From positions 1 through 19,853 of the forward strand of contig MU617186.1 in assembly GCA_025201705.1 (NCBI GenBank): a DNA stretch of 19,853 nt, read 5' to 3'. Below are positions 10,066 to 19,353 of the stretch, in pieces; the stretch's first letter is position 1; each line of letters opens with the position of its first letter. Made by a program: the position numbers and the translations under genes. This DNA is from Dissophora ornata (lineage: Eukaryota; Mortierellomycota; Mortierellomycetes; Mortierellales; Mortierellaceae). Under the pieces are notes generated by a model. It made no database searches. It was not told where the DNA came from and saw only the letters and a list, made by a program, of their open reading frames with translations.

Positions 10066-11902
10066 TCAAGTCGAGTCCTCCCGGCCAAAGGTCCCATAGT
10101 TGTTCCTACTAGGCCCAGCAGATTCGTAGTTGGGTTGAAAGTTGGCATGTCCAGGTTTCAGTCCCAACATTTTCTTCATCTTTTCCAGTTGGCGATGCAT
10201 TAGTGGCAGACTTGACAGGGCAGAGGACGGCTCAAGGACCTCCTGCCTGCCTTCAGCAATCGAAGGATCATTAACGTTGTTCTCGACATAACCAGTCATG
10301 CAGCTGGTATCATTTTCCATGTGTCCTGTATGGTTCTGGTGGGTGGCCTTCAACGGGACCGAGTTAGTAAAACCACAGGCCTGACGGATAACACCCTCGA
10401 CTGCGACAGCAATAAAGACTCCGATGATTGAGAAAACCACAGGCAGAACAAATGAGGGCCAGTCGTAAGCGTCAATAAAGACATACTGCATTCCGTCCAT
10501 GATGTCGCCGGTCTTGAGGAAGCCAAAGACAACGAGCGAGGAGAAGCCAGAGATCATTCCGAAAACCATCGACCAGCCAGTGACATAGCCCTCCAAACAG
10601 TCGACCAATCCAAGCAACAGGGGCACAGCACAGATGGTGCAGATCAAGTTGCCGATTAGGAACAGGACGATGATGTTGTAGCCTTTGAGAGATACAAAGA
10701 CTATAGGGATGTTGATCAAGAAAACGAGGACGCGGGGGTACCAGACGCTCTTTCTACGGAAGAAACGGGAGGATATGGTGTCGACGATACCATTCTGGAT
10801 AGAATCGACACAGCCTTCGTTCATGGTGACGGTTGAGAGGACGGCGAAAATGGTGATCCACGCAGGAGCAGTTGCCTGTCCAGCGCCAAGGAGATCAAAG
10901 AACGCAGTTGATCCATCTTCAGAAGACGCGGGATAGCCAGCCCAGATGGCTAAGAATCCACCAAACCCGTATAAGAAGCAGACGACAGTCAGACCCAGAG
11001 CACCCAAGAGAGATCCTTGCTTGAGAGCCCTCTCATCAGCGGAGGCCCAGATGCGCTGCCAGGGACCCTCGGAGAAAATGGTGGCACAAGTCATGGAGAT
11101 GGGCATGGCAATGACAGCAGCCCAGCCCCAATAGTTGGGACCAAGTTTCTCGGGCAGAGGCATGGGCAAGCTCTCAGGACGGTAGGTGATAGCAACGTAG
11201 ACGGCCATGACGGCAAGAAGGGCGACTCCAAAGACACCCTGGGCAACATCGGTCAAGATGCTGACATAGAGACCTCCAGCAGCGGTGTAAATGGAGGTGA
11301 CGGTAGCGACACAGAGGACGATAGGCAAACGGGAGCCACCAACGACGAGCTCCATGAGGTTTCCAATGGCGGTGTACTCTGCGCAAAGGGCGATAAACAT
11401 GTTGAGGAGCATGACAAGTGTGACGATGATGGTAGGGATGGTCCCGAAGCGCAACTGTACGAAATCACCGAGCGAGAGGACATTAGGGTACTTGCGGTGG
11501 AGGACGGCGCCAACGCGAGCGACAATGATAATGGGCAGACCACAGGAGAAAGAATAGGCAGCCAGACCAACAATTCCAGCAGATACCACAAAGGCAGGCA
11601 TCGAGAACATTACCCTGGAGGAGCAATTGAACAAATTAGGGTATAGTTTCTTCTCGTCCTTCATGGAAAGGTATCATCACTGCTGCAAAAGAACATGTTT
11701 TTACTACTCACCAAGCACCGACACCCCCGGAATAGAAGGACCAGGCAATGGTTCGCAGGGGCACAGAGTGTCGGGCGGTCAAGAAGAACTCAGTATCATC
11801 AGGTCTTACGCGTTGGTGACGGTGGGCGAGGAATAGGGCGCCGATACCAAAGAGGACGATTGTTGCCACCGACAGTCCGTAGGCTACTGAGACGAAGGAC
11901 AT
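10066..11902 (-). CDS. Sodium:solute symporter family permease (DUR3-like)
   Basis: Exons 11902-11712 and 11614-10066 (phase 2 junction inside a Trp codon) give 579 residues. The 97 nt intron has donor GTGAGT, a CTAAT branch site and acceptor CCAG. The protein is almost entirely transmembrane: the first helix starts at the N-terminus, then come the segments AWSFYSGGVGAW, LSLGDFVQLRFG and TAAGGLYVSILTDVAQGV, which match the layout of SSS-family members such as the fungal urea transporter Dur3 (helices 2-5). I count about 14 hydrophobic segments, then a cytosolic tail of roughly 110 residues ending in charged, Asn-rich sequence. SSS proteins use a Na+ or H+ gradient to import small solutes at the plasma membrane; the substrate is not readable. 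An acceptor-like TTTCCTCTCTCAG lies 12 nt before the ATG, so an upstream exon is possible. Confidence 0.85.
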
Positions 11903-12285
11903 GACGATTGCGACTGAGAGAGGAAAGATGCTGCTGAGTCATGAATGACATCCCTGACGTTTTCAGTCATTTGTGACGTATTTGTCTGCAGTAAACTTTG
12001 TAAGATCCGACGACTCGAGAAATATACTCTGCAATGTCATCTGCCAAAGGGGGTTTTTTGCGATTGCTCATGATGTCCCAGTCGGTGGCATCCCTCTACG
12101 ATCTTCCCGATTACATATCCAAATCATTCGCCTCACCCACGCATTCTTCGCCGAGTCCCCAAGTTGTATTCATACCACACCAGGAAGGCTTGCAGAAATG
12201 CTAATCGCAACCATTAAACGTACACCCCTGTCCCGTCTACTCTGTCCTTGGCAGGTAGGGAGTATGGGAGTATTGATTTACTGCT

Positions 12286-12291
12286 TTTATT
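12286..12291 (-). terminator. Candidate polyadenylation signal of the CRN-like gene
   Basis: The minus strand carries AATAAA about 129 nt downstream of the stop codon at 12420-12422. Its retention suggests that the locus may still be transcribed. Confidence 0.4.
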
Positions 12292-12299
12292 GACAAAAT

Positions 12300-12365
12300 A
12301 TCACAGCCATCACTGATCTCTGCTATCTGAATATTACAGCCATCATTGGTCTCTGATATCTGATA
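12300..12365. repeat. 33 bp imperfect direct repeat (two copies)
   Basis: ATCACAGCCATCACTGATCT at 12300 recurs as ATTACAGCCATCATTGGTCT at 12333; the similarity continues through CTATCTGA / ATATCTGA. It lies just downstream of the CRN stop codon. Confidence 0.7.
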
Positions 12366-12419
12366 TATCACAAAGTCGTCCGCTTGTTGCTGTGTGAGGG
12401 ACTCATTTTCCTAGAATAG

Positions 12420-13947
12420 CTAGTTTTCGCGTGCCAGGATCTCATCCCGCATCCGCGACCAAAGCCATGCAAGCTTTCTGAGAACCATTTTTGCCTCGTC
12501 CTGCCATCTGTTCTCGAAGTTCAATAACTCATTAAGCTGAGTCATCCTGTACGACACTGTTTCGTCTTCATGCATTGTGCATTCAATGAATACCCAGTTG
12601 GATGCATCCGTAACAATCCCATAAGACCTCGCCTTCCTTGACGGCTTTTCCTCTCCATCGATCTCATACGTCTGGCGCTTGCGCTTTTTTCCCGTCAAGA
12701 CCGATTCCAGCAGTACAAGGTTCTCAGCCACGCCCTGTCGAAAATCATCCCTCCTCACCTGTGTCACGACAAGGATGACGTTGCTATTCTTCGGCGATTG
12801 TATCGAAAAATCCGCTAGTCCATTTCCTCGGCGCCCACTGATATCTCGTTGCGCCACAAGGTAAAAGTCTTCCACGAATAATCGCGTCGCTGCAATCAGA
12901 AATGAAGCGACCACCATTGACCTTGTCGGCGCATTCGCTCCAAACAGTTTAAGCACATGTACTCTTGAATCGACCTCAGCGATGAGTCCATCGCATATCT
13001 TCGTCTGAAATTCGGTATCCAGTGTCGCAGCTTGAATATCTGTGAACGGCGAAATCGCCTCAAAACCGGGATCGAATGCATCCGAGAGGTAATATTCAGC
13101 GCAAACATCCTTGAACGTCCATGCAGAAAATTTCTTGGTTGGAGTCTCCAATGAGATCGTCAGCTTCGTCTTGGAGGTTACTTTGGCGAATTTGAGTATT
13201 TTACGCAGTTCGTTGTTATCAAACATTCTTTCAGGCGCGGGGATTACGTTGTGGTAGACGCCTATTTCCAAGTAATCGCCGTGAGCGTACTGAGGATATA
13301 GGTAAGAAATGCGGCTCTTCAAGTCGTCCAAAGTCGCTGTATCCACTGTGGTAGACCAAGTGAACGCGACCTTTTTATCGGGCTTGACGACAATTCCAAG
13401 GCCTATCGTGTTGTAAAAAAAACGTTAGCACGATTGTTGGCAACGATAAAGACGCAGCACACTGTCACGTATTCACATACTGATAGACGGATCAAGGATT
13501 TCGGATATCTGTTTGCGCAAAGCAGCAACTTCAGCGTGTAGGATTAAACAACATCAGGTGGCAAAATAGAACAAGTTTAGTACACTCTGAACCAAGCATC
13601 AATGAACGATGGAACTTCCTGGCTGTGGTCGCTGCACAATGAGGTAGATTGCCTTCCCAGGCAGGTCCTCAGAAAACTCCTTGGAGAGGCGAGTAACAGG
13701 GTCGAGTTTCTTTTTTTTTTGTCCACGGTGCTGAGTAGGATGGGGCTTTCGTCGCCGTCGTCGTCGATGAATGGGATTGAGACGCGCCAGAGAGTGAGCT
13801 CATCTACATCGACATCACGAAAAGCAACAGCCTTTTCAGCCTTGATGAGTTCCTTGAGTTCGCCAACTGTGAGGCGGAGACCGGGAAGGCGTGGTACGCA
13901 TCCTCTCCATCAACAAGGCAAAAAAGGGTCAGGGGAGTGTCAGTCAT
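12420..13947 (-). pseudogene. Crinkler (CRN)-family effector-like gene with broken header
   Basis: The ATG at 13947 opens with MTDTPLTLFCLVDGEDA, the ubiquitin-like header typical of CRN proteins in Mortierella, Rhizophagus and oomycetes. The header then changes frame near 13871, again at a 10-base A run (13711-13720 on the plus strand as T), and meets a TGA at 13601-13599. Header-like pieces such as DELTLWRVSIP and RLSKEF remain visible in the different frames. Coding resumes from about 13553 with EVAALRKQISEIL, crosses a sound 78 nt intron (13480-13403, donor GTATGT, branch GCTAACG, acceptor ATAG, phase 1), and runs open to the stop at 12420. The C-terminal body looks like the PD-(D/E)xK nuclease-like fold assigned to many CRNs (GNGLADFSI then VILVVTQVRRDDF), but Gln-Val-Arg stands where E-x-K is expected. 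Probably a decaying gene; the body could still be expressed. Confidence 0.7.
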
Positions 13948-14524
13948 GGTGTTTGGGTGTAGCAAGGAGTGAACCCAGGACCCTCTCGTAGACTTCGTTT
14001 TAATCTGCTGTGTTTATTGTCATGTGATTCTCAGCTTCGTTCTCTTTTTTCAGGGCTGAGGTTCGTCGTTCACTCCCGACCATCACCCTCTCTCTTCATT
14101 CCTGATCATTCCCCCTGCATCGTCAAGCACCTCGCCTCCGATGCAACCTCAGACGAAAAAGTACCTTGCCGACTGTAAGTGACCACGCCTGGGGGATGCC
14201 CATGTCCAGAACACTGGCCACTCGGCAGAAAATACCAGCAAAAAGACAGGCTGGGCACTGGGAACAACAGCACCAAACAGCACTAAACAGCACCAAACAG
14301 TACCAAACAGCGCTTCGCCAGCCAAAGTAGCCGCCTTTTATGCACCCTGTCAGGACTACGGCGACAACAACGGCACATTTACTAGAACAGGAGAGGGGGA
14401 AAGGAAAGGCCGTGTGCCTTCTTACTCGGCCTCATGAAGTCGGTCATGACAGTTCTGACTAAAGCGACATGACTCCTCGCTTAGCATCGTTCCTGGAGGC
14501 TAATGATCTCACTTGTCTGTCAAC
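13948..14524. other. Divergent upstream region of the CRN-like gene and MSP1
   Basis: This 577 bp lies between outward-facing genes. It contains four 10 bp repeats at 14271-14310 and CT-rich stretches at about 14040-14120. Open frames here are short and have no recognisable protein character. No TATA box stands out. Confidence 0.55.
14271..14310. repeat. 10 bp tandem repeat, four copies (CACCAAACAG)
   Basis: Four adjacent units read CACCAAACAG, CACTAAACAG, CACCAAACAG and TACCAAACAG. The array is about 215-255 nt upstream of the MSP1 start codon. It may be a simple repeat or a cluster of protein-binding sites. Confidence 0.85.
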
Positions 14525-16017
14525 ATGTTAGTGGCTCTATTCGCCATTTCGCAGGCCGCATTCTACTATGCCTTCAAGTATATCATCTCGTCCATGGATC
14601 CATTAAAGACAAAGAAAAAGGACGCACATGAAAAGAGCGCCAAGGTCCTTGATCGGCTCGGGGTATGATATCGAATTGTGAATTGGCGCGTGCTCTGCGG
14701 CCTCCCTCTTGACTGCTCTGTCTTTGGGGCATCAACAACAAGCCCGATTGCTTAATGCTCTTCCCATTGTGTCCATTCTCTCTAGCATCGGGATATAAAG
14801 CTGAACGAGCACGAGCAAGTAATCGCAGCCGAAGTTATCCACCCAGAGGACATCAAGGTTGACTTTGACCGTACGTACCAGCTTCGCCTTTGTTCCTTGT
14901 GTGCAAAGAGCGTCGCACGGATCTGCCCCCTCGCTCTCCTGGCTCTCCTCGCTCCCCTCGCTCTCTCTTTGCATGGCCCTAGTCTTGACTGAATACGTAA
15001 CACGATTTTTTGCGCTGAGCTGACGCCCTGTTCCCCTTTTCTCCTTACATCCATCATTGATTCGTGGTACGTAGAGATCGGAGGACTCGACCCTATTATC
15101 CGTTCCTTGCGCGAGAGTGTCATCTTGCCTCTAAACCACCCATCCCTTTTCACCAGCGCCTCTGGATTGTTGGGTGCCCCCAAGGGTGTCCTGTTGTATG
15201 GACCTCCTGGATGCGGCAAGACCATGTTGGCCAAAGCCCTCGCAAAGGAATCCGGCGCTACTTTTATTAACATGCACGTCTCGACCCTGACCGACAAGTG
15301 GTTTGGAGAGAGCAATAAGTTGGTGGCAGCCTTGTTCTCGCTGGCACACAAGATGCAGCCGGCCATTATCTTTATTGACGAGATTGATTCCTTCCTGAGG
15401 GAGCGTCGCAGCAACGACCATGAGATCACTAGCATGATGAAGGCCGAGTTCATGTCCATGTGGGATGGACTGACCACGGGCGAGGATACCAGGATCATTG
15501 TCTTGGGAGCAACGAATCGACCCAACGACATCGACTCGGCCATCCTGAGGAGAATGCCCAAGAGGTTTGCGATCAAATTGCCTTCGGAGGATCAGCGTAT
15601 GAACATCTTGAGACTGGTAGGTGCCCAAAAACTGCAGAACAAAAGTGTTGACAGGATCGCTGTCCCATGAATCTGCTCCTAGAGTTCTAACGGCAGCGCT
15701 ATTCCCTTTGCGTTCGAACACAAAAATAATAGATGTTGGCGGAGACCAAGCTTGAGCCGGACTTTGATTTCCGCAAGTTGGTCCAAAAGACCGCAGGATT
15801 CTCGGGAAGCGACTTGAAGGAGGCGTGCAGGAATGCGTCCATGTTGCCGTTGAGAGAGTATCTCCGCGGAAAGGGATCGGACAGAAAGGGAGCGCTGGAG
15901 GGTGTTGTCCTGGACCGGGAGGAGGTTCGCTCCCTGCGTCTGTCGGATTTCTTCCAGCATGATGCTAACGAGGAGTCGTCGTCGCATGTCATTCTGGAGC
16001 AGGAGACTGTTGATTAG
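14525..16017 (+). CDS. MSP1: AAA ATPase Msp1 (tail-anchored protein extractor)
   Basis: Exons 14525-14662, 14786-14870, 15075-15616 and 15733-16017 join in frame to 349 residues, the usual Msp1/ATAD1 size. Residues 1-23 form the N-terminal membrane helix; the linker [20 protein letters not shown] is diagnostic of the family. The AAA module has Walker A GPPGCGKT (117-124), pore loop KWFGES (149-154), Walker B FIDEID with Asp176/Glu177, sensor-1 Asn222 in ATNRPNDID, and paired arginines RRMPKRF (233-234). By family, Msp1 is a hexameric ATPase of the mitochondrial outer membrane and peroxisomes that pulls out mislocalised tail-anchored proteins and clears stalled import precursors. The ATG has A at -3. 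Intron 2 (204 nt) ends in GTACGTAG, giving Gln just before IGGLD where many homologues have an acidic residue, so that acceptor deserves checking. Confidence 0.93.
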
Positions 16018-16377
16018 ATGATACAAAATGGAACGACGAGGGGATGTATTAATTATGAGATTAGGCATTCTGTATGCTGAACCTGTGAGATTAAAGAGAA
16101 TTGATAGACACCGCATTAACGAAAACGTCCATCAAAGGCCGTGCTAGACGGACTAATCGCAGACCTCCCAGCAATGCGTCTGCGAACAATGTCCATGTAA
16201 AAAAAGCAGTTGCGCACAACCCCCGTGCACGGGTTTCTGCATTTCAAGTAACCCATTTGGACAGAACGAGAATCTCACGCCATTTCCCTTCACTCTCTGT
16301 TCCTGAATCCCTCCGCCGTTCGCGAATCGGTCTCTCTTTTTTTCATTTCATTCGCATCGTCGAGATCGTTTTCCATC
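16018..16377. other. MSP1 3' flank and biotin ligase promoter/leader
   Basis: This 360 bp separates two tandem plus-strand genes. The right half becomes CT-rich (about 16275-16375), as expected for a fungal leader, and ends in TTTTCCATCATGA around the biotin ligase start. No gene or RNA was recognised. Confidence 0.5.
16090..16095 (+). terminator. Candidate polyadenylation signal ATTAAA of MSP1
   Basis: The common AATAAA variant ATTAAA occurs 73 nt after the MSP1 stop codon. There is no AATAAA between this stop and the next gene. Use is inferred from position only. Confidence 0.3.
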
Positions 16378-18610
16378 ATGAATGTCCTTGTCTACTCGGG
16401 CGAAGGCACCTCCCGCACCTCTCTTGCTCACGCCGTCCGCACACTGCGCGGCCTTGTCGGACAGCACTACGATGTCATGAAAATCGACGCCAAGGGTCTT
16501 CAGACTGAGCCCTGGGAAGAATCCACAGCTTTGCTTGTCATCCCCGGTGGACGCGACATCCCCTACACCCGAGACCTCCACGGCGACGTGGTCGTCAAGA
16601 TCCGTAGCTATGTTCAAGCCGGGGGCAAATTCTGGGGGATCTGCGCAGGAGCATATTTCGCGTCGGATCGAATCGTGTTTGAAGTCGGCACCCCGCTCGA
16701 GGTCCAGGGTAATCGTGAACTCAAGTTCTTTGGAGGCGAGTGTCGTGGAGTTGTTTACCCTGGGTTCGTATATGATTCGGAGTATGGTGCGAACGCTGTT
16801 GGGGTTCGACTGAACCGGCTGGTGTTTCCGAAGGATCGGTTGGGGTTTGAGGAGACGAGGGTTTATTTCAACGGAGGCGGATACTTTGTAGACGCAGAGA
16901 AGGATCCAGGAACGGAGGTCTTGGCCTGGTACAGCGAAAGCAATGAACCGACGATGGATGTAGGAATGAGTAGTGATAAGCCCAAGGCGGCGATGATTAT
17001 GTGTCAGGTCGGAAAGGGAGCGGCATTGCTGACAGGCGTTCATCCAGAGTACGACGCTGTCCATTTGGACGCAGCTAACCCAGAATACGGACCATTGCCG
17101 AATGTCGTGAGTCGACTGTTGGAGAAGGACCAGGAGCGCATTTTGCTGATCAGGAGTTTGATCACAAAGTTGGGACTCAAGTTGAATCATCCCAATGTCT
17201 CGACCGAGTTTGGTGCTTCTGAGGAGGACGCCAAGTTGGACTTGCCGCCTGGAGCGATTCAGGGGATCCCTGATCTCTCAGCACTGTACCTGGCGTCTGT
17301 CCACCCCACATATATCGAGGCGCTGACGCGGTCGTTGAAGGGATTTGCGACACCGGAAGGGCTGATCAAGGAACCAAACGATACTTTCCAATTGATCCCA
17401 TCCCCCCAGCACGCGGTGCCAGTCCACACCTCAACCCTCTCCGAGACTGCTGACAATGAGGGCGAAGAAAAGGTCATCAAGAACCTTGTCCTTTGCCCCG
17501 AAGGCGCACCCCCCACGTCTCTCACTCCACAGTTCTCCATGGGCGAATATTTCAATCACCTTCAACATGTTCGTCACCAAGACACTTCCTTGCACTTTGG
17601 TAATAGCCTGATGTATGGAGAGGTGGTTTCTTCCACGCAAACCATGCTGGACAAGAACTTTGCGCTGTGTCAACGCCTACCGAACGGGTTTGTGTGCAAT
17701 GCGACCACGCAGGTTGCAGGACGAGGACGCGGTCGTAATTCGTGGATCTCGCCACCAGGATGCTTGCAGTTCTCGATGGTGCTGAGGCATTCTGTGCAGG
17801 CAAGACACGCCTCGGCAGTGTTTGTGCAGTACTTGGTTGCGTTAGCGGTAGTGGAGAGTGTGTGCTCGTTGCCGGGGTATGAGGATGTGCCGTTGAGGCT
17901 GAAGTGGCCGAACGATATCTATGCGGAGGCACCCATTGAAGATGGGGAAGAAGGACAGGGACAGCAGCAGCAGCAGCAGACGCCGAAGATGGTCAAGATT
18001 GGAGGAGTTCTTGTCAACTCGAACTTTAGTGGATCCGAGTTCCTGCTCGTCATTGGTAAGTGGACGCTGAAAGAAAAAATATCTGGGGGGCAAAGGTTTT
18101 ACTTTTCTGGGGGTGTCAAGGCTACAATGCTGATATTCTTGTATTCTTTATTTAAAAAAAAAAAAAAAAAAAAAATATTGTATGCTAGGATGCGGAGTGA
18201 ATACTACAAACCCGAACCCTACGACGTCGATCAACCACATCATCCGGTACCACAACAAGGTCACCGGCAAGAACCTCGGTCTGTTCACTCAAGAAACCCT
18301 CCTGGCCCACATTCTTGTCAAGCTCGAACAGATGTACGACCTTTTCCTTCACGGCAATGGAACTGGGTTTGCACAGCTGGAGCAGACGTACTACAAAAGA
18401 TGGTTGCATTCGAATGCGTTTGTGACGCTGACGACGATGACGCCGCACCGAAAAGTTAGGATCCAGGGAATCACTTTGGATTATGGATTGTTGAGGACTG
18501 TGGCCGTGGATGATCAGGGTAGAGATTTGGAAGGCGGCGAGGAGTTTAAGCTGCAGCCGGACGGCAATTCGTTCGATATGCTCAAGGGCCTGATCTCGAT
18601 TAAGGCGTAG
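16378..18610 (+). CDS. BPL1: Biotin-protein ligase (holocarboxylase synthetase)
   Basis: Exons 16378-18055 and 18189-18610 (phase 1) give 699 residues, close to yeast Bpl1 (690). The enzyme joins biotin to carrier lysines of carboxylases such as acetyl-CoA and pyruvate carboxylase through biotinyl-AMP. The N-terminal half is the glutamine-amidotransferase-like domain of eukaryotic ligases (LLVIPGGRD, then WGICAGAYFASD with Cys89). The catalytic half carries GRGRGRNSW (448-456), LKWPNDIY (from about 508; Trp510-Asp513) and KIGGVLV (540-546). The intron splits the conserved VIGCGVNTTNP segment, which is restored exactly by the splice. The C-terminal domain ends at KGLISIKA. A run of six Gln (CAG repeat, 17962-17979) in a Glu/Gly/Gln-rich insert sits between the WPND and KIGG motifs. 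The intron holds 22 A in a row before its acceptor. Confidence 0.95.
17962..17979 (+). repeat. CAG trinucleotide repeat (six units) in biotin ligase
   Basis: Six CAG codons encode polyglutamine within the hydrophilic insert between two catalytic motifs. Such a short pure repeat is likely to vary in length among strains. Confidence 0.9.
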
Positions 18611-18645
18611 AAAGAAAGGTGCAAATGCCATGGGTTTTATCTAGG

Positions 18646-18651
18646 AATAAA
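18646..18651 (+). terminator. Polyadenylation signal AATAAA of the biotin ligase gene
   Basis: An exact AATAAA lies 36 nt past the TAG at 18608-18610, inside a short A/T-rich stretch and followed by ATATACTTGTC. Distance and orientation are typical for a fungal 3' end. Confidence 0.55.
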
Positions 18652-18852
18652 TATACTTGTCTATACGGCTTTTGCAGGGTTGGTCGGATTTTCGCGTAGA
18701 TAATGGAAGGCAGCTGTTGAAGGGCGGAACGGACGCGGCGGCCTTTGTGTGTGCAAGTGCGAATAGTTACTCTCCTTTCAAGCCGATCAAATTAACAGAT
18801 AGAATGAAGTGCCCATTCTGAGATTACGCCGCTGCACATCGCCATCGCGAGA

Positions 18853-18858
18853 TTTATT
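18853..18858 (-). terminator. Polyadenylation signal of the phosphatase relic
   Basis: The minus strand reads AATAAA about 36 nt downstream of the TGA at 18896-18894. It supports the reading that the relic preserves the true 3' end of a once-working gene. Confidence 0.4.
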
Positions 18859-18893
18859 CACGCCGGTTTTGTAACCAAATGCCCCTTCCGTCC

Positions 18894-19353
18894 TCATTGC
18901 CACCTTGGACGATCGATCGGTATACGAACTAGATCTGTATCAAACAGTTCAATAAATTGCTCGTTAAGAACTCTGACTTTCAGTCCTGCATACCGCCTGT
19001 ACTCTTCAAAAATCGATGTCAGATTCCACCGTTGCAGTTTCTGAAAGAATCTCACAATCGTGCTTACATTGCGTTGTCAAAAAATGAAACAAAAGAAAAG
19101 AAAATACCGCAGTTAATGCCCCAATAGATGCTTAATAATGTCCACATGCCCGGCAAACGACAATGATTAAAAATTCACCTGTGCGATGCCGTACCAGATT
19201 ACACAAAACGATCATGGGATAGTTATTCGGTGTAAGAATCAGCTCCGATGCTTCGAGGACACCTCTTCTATAATGAGGTCCCACGCGTTCATGGAAGAGA
19301 CTACTCCGAGATTGGTATAAATGTGAATATCCTGATCATCGATGAAATCCAGT
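18894..19353 (-). pseudogene. 5'-truncated Oca1/Siw14-type atypical dual-specificity phosphatase relic
   Basis: Reading the minus strand from 19353, LDFIDDQDIHIYTNLGV and NAWDLIIEE occur in one frame; the reading must then shift by one base near 19266 to continue as VLEASELILTPNNYPMIVLC with the phosphate-binding loop CNLVRHRTG (C-x5-R) before a GTGAAT donor at 19178. Coding resumes at about 19061 and runs through LQRWNLTSIFEEYRRYAG and LNEQFIELFDTDLV to a TGA at 18896. This order matches the Oca1/Siw14 phosphatase family (Pfam Y_phosphatase2), which includes inositol-pyrophosphate phosphatases. Defects seen: the N-terminal third is missing, one base appears lost, no acceptor joins the last exon in frame, and the loop has Leu-Val where the family normally has a Gly next to the basic residue. 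An acceptor-like GGTTAG precedes the first piece, so upstream exons once existed. Confidence 0.65.

Larger units (their letters stand above)
11903..12419. other. Promoter region of the symporter and 3' flank of the CRN-like gene
   Basis: Both flanking genes are on the minus strand, so this 517 bp carries the symporter leader on the left and the CRN 3' end on the left of that gene's stop. It holds overlapping upstream ATGs near 11942, a 33 bp direct repeat at 12300-12365 and an AATAAA for the CRN gene. No coding sequence is supported. Confidence 0.55.

Noticed and set aside
11017..11646. 209-codon plus-strand open frame rich in Asp and Gly
   Set aside because: It is the mirror of the symporter membrane helices; composition is an artefact of reading hydrophobic codons backwards.
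13966..13985. tRNA-like GAACCC string resembling a T-arm
   Set aside because: No cloverleaf, acceptor stem or anticodon arm can be built around it on either strand.
13602..13991. 129-codon plus-strand open frame
   Set aside because: It is antisense to the CRN header, whose motifs are clear on the minus strand.
14782..15576. 264-codon minus-strand open frame
   Set aside because: It runs across MSP1 exons and an MSP1 intron on the opposite strand and has no recognisable domain.
16348..17190. 280-codon minus-strand open frame
   Set aside because: It is antisense to the N-terminal domain of biotin ligase, which is unambiguous.
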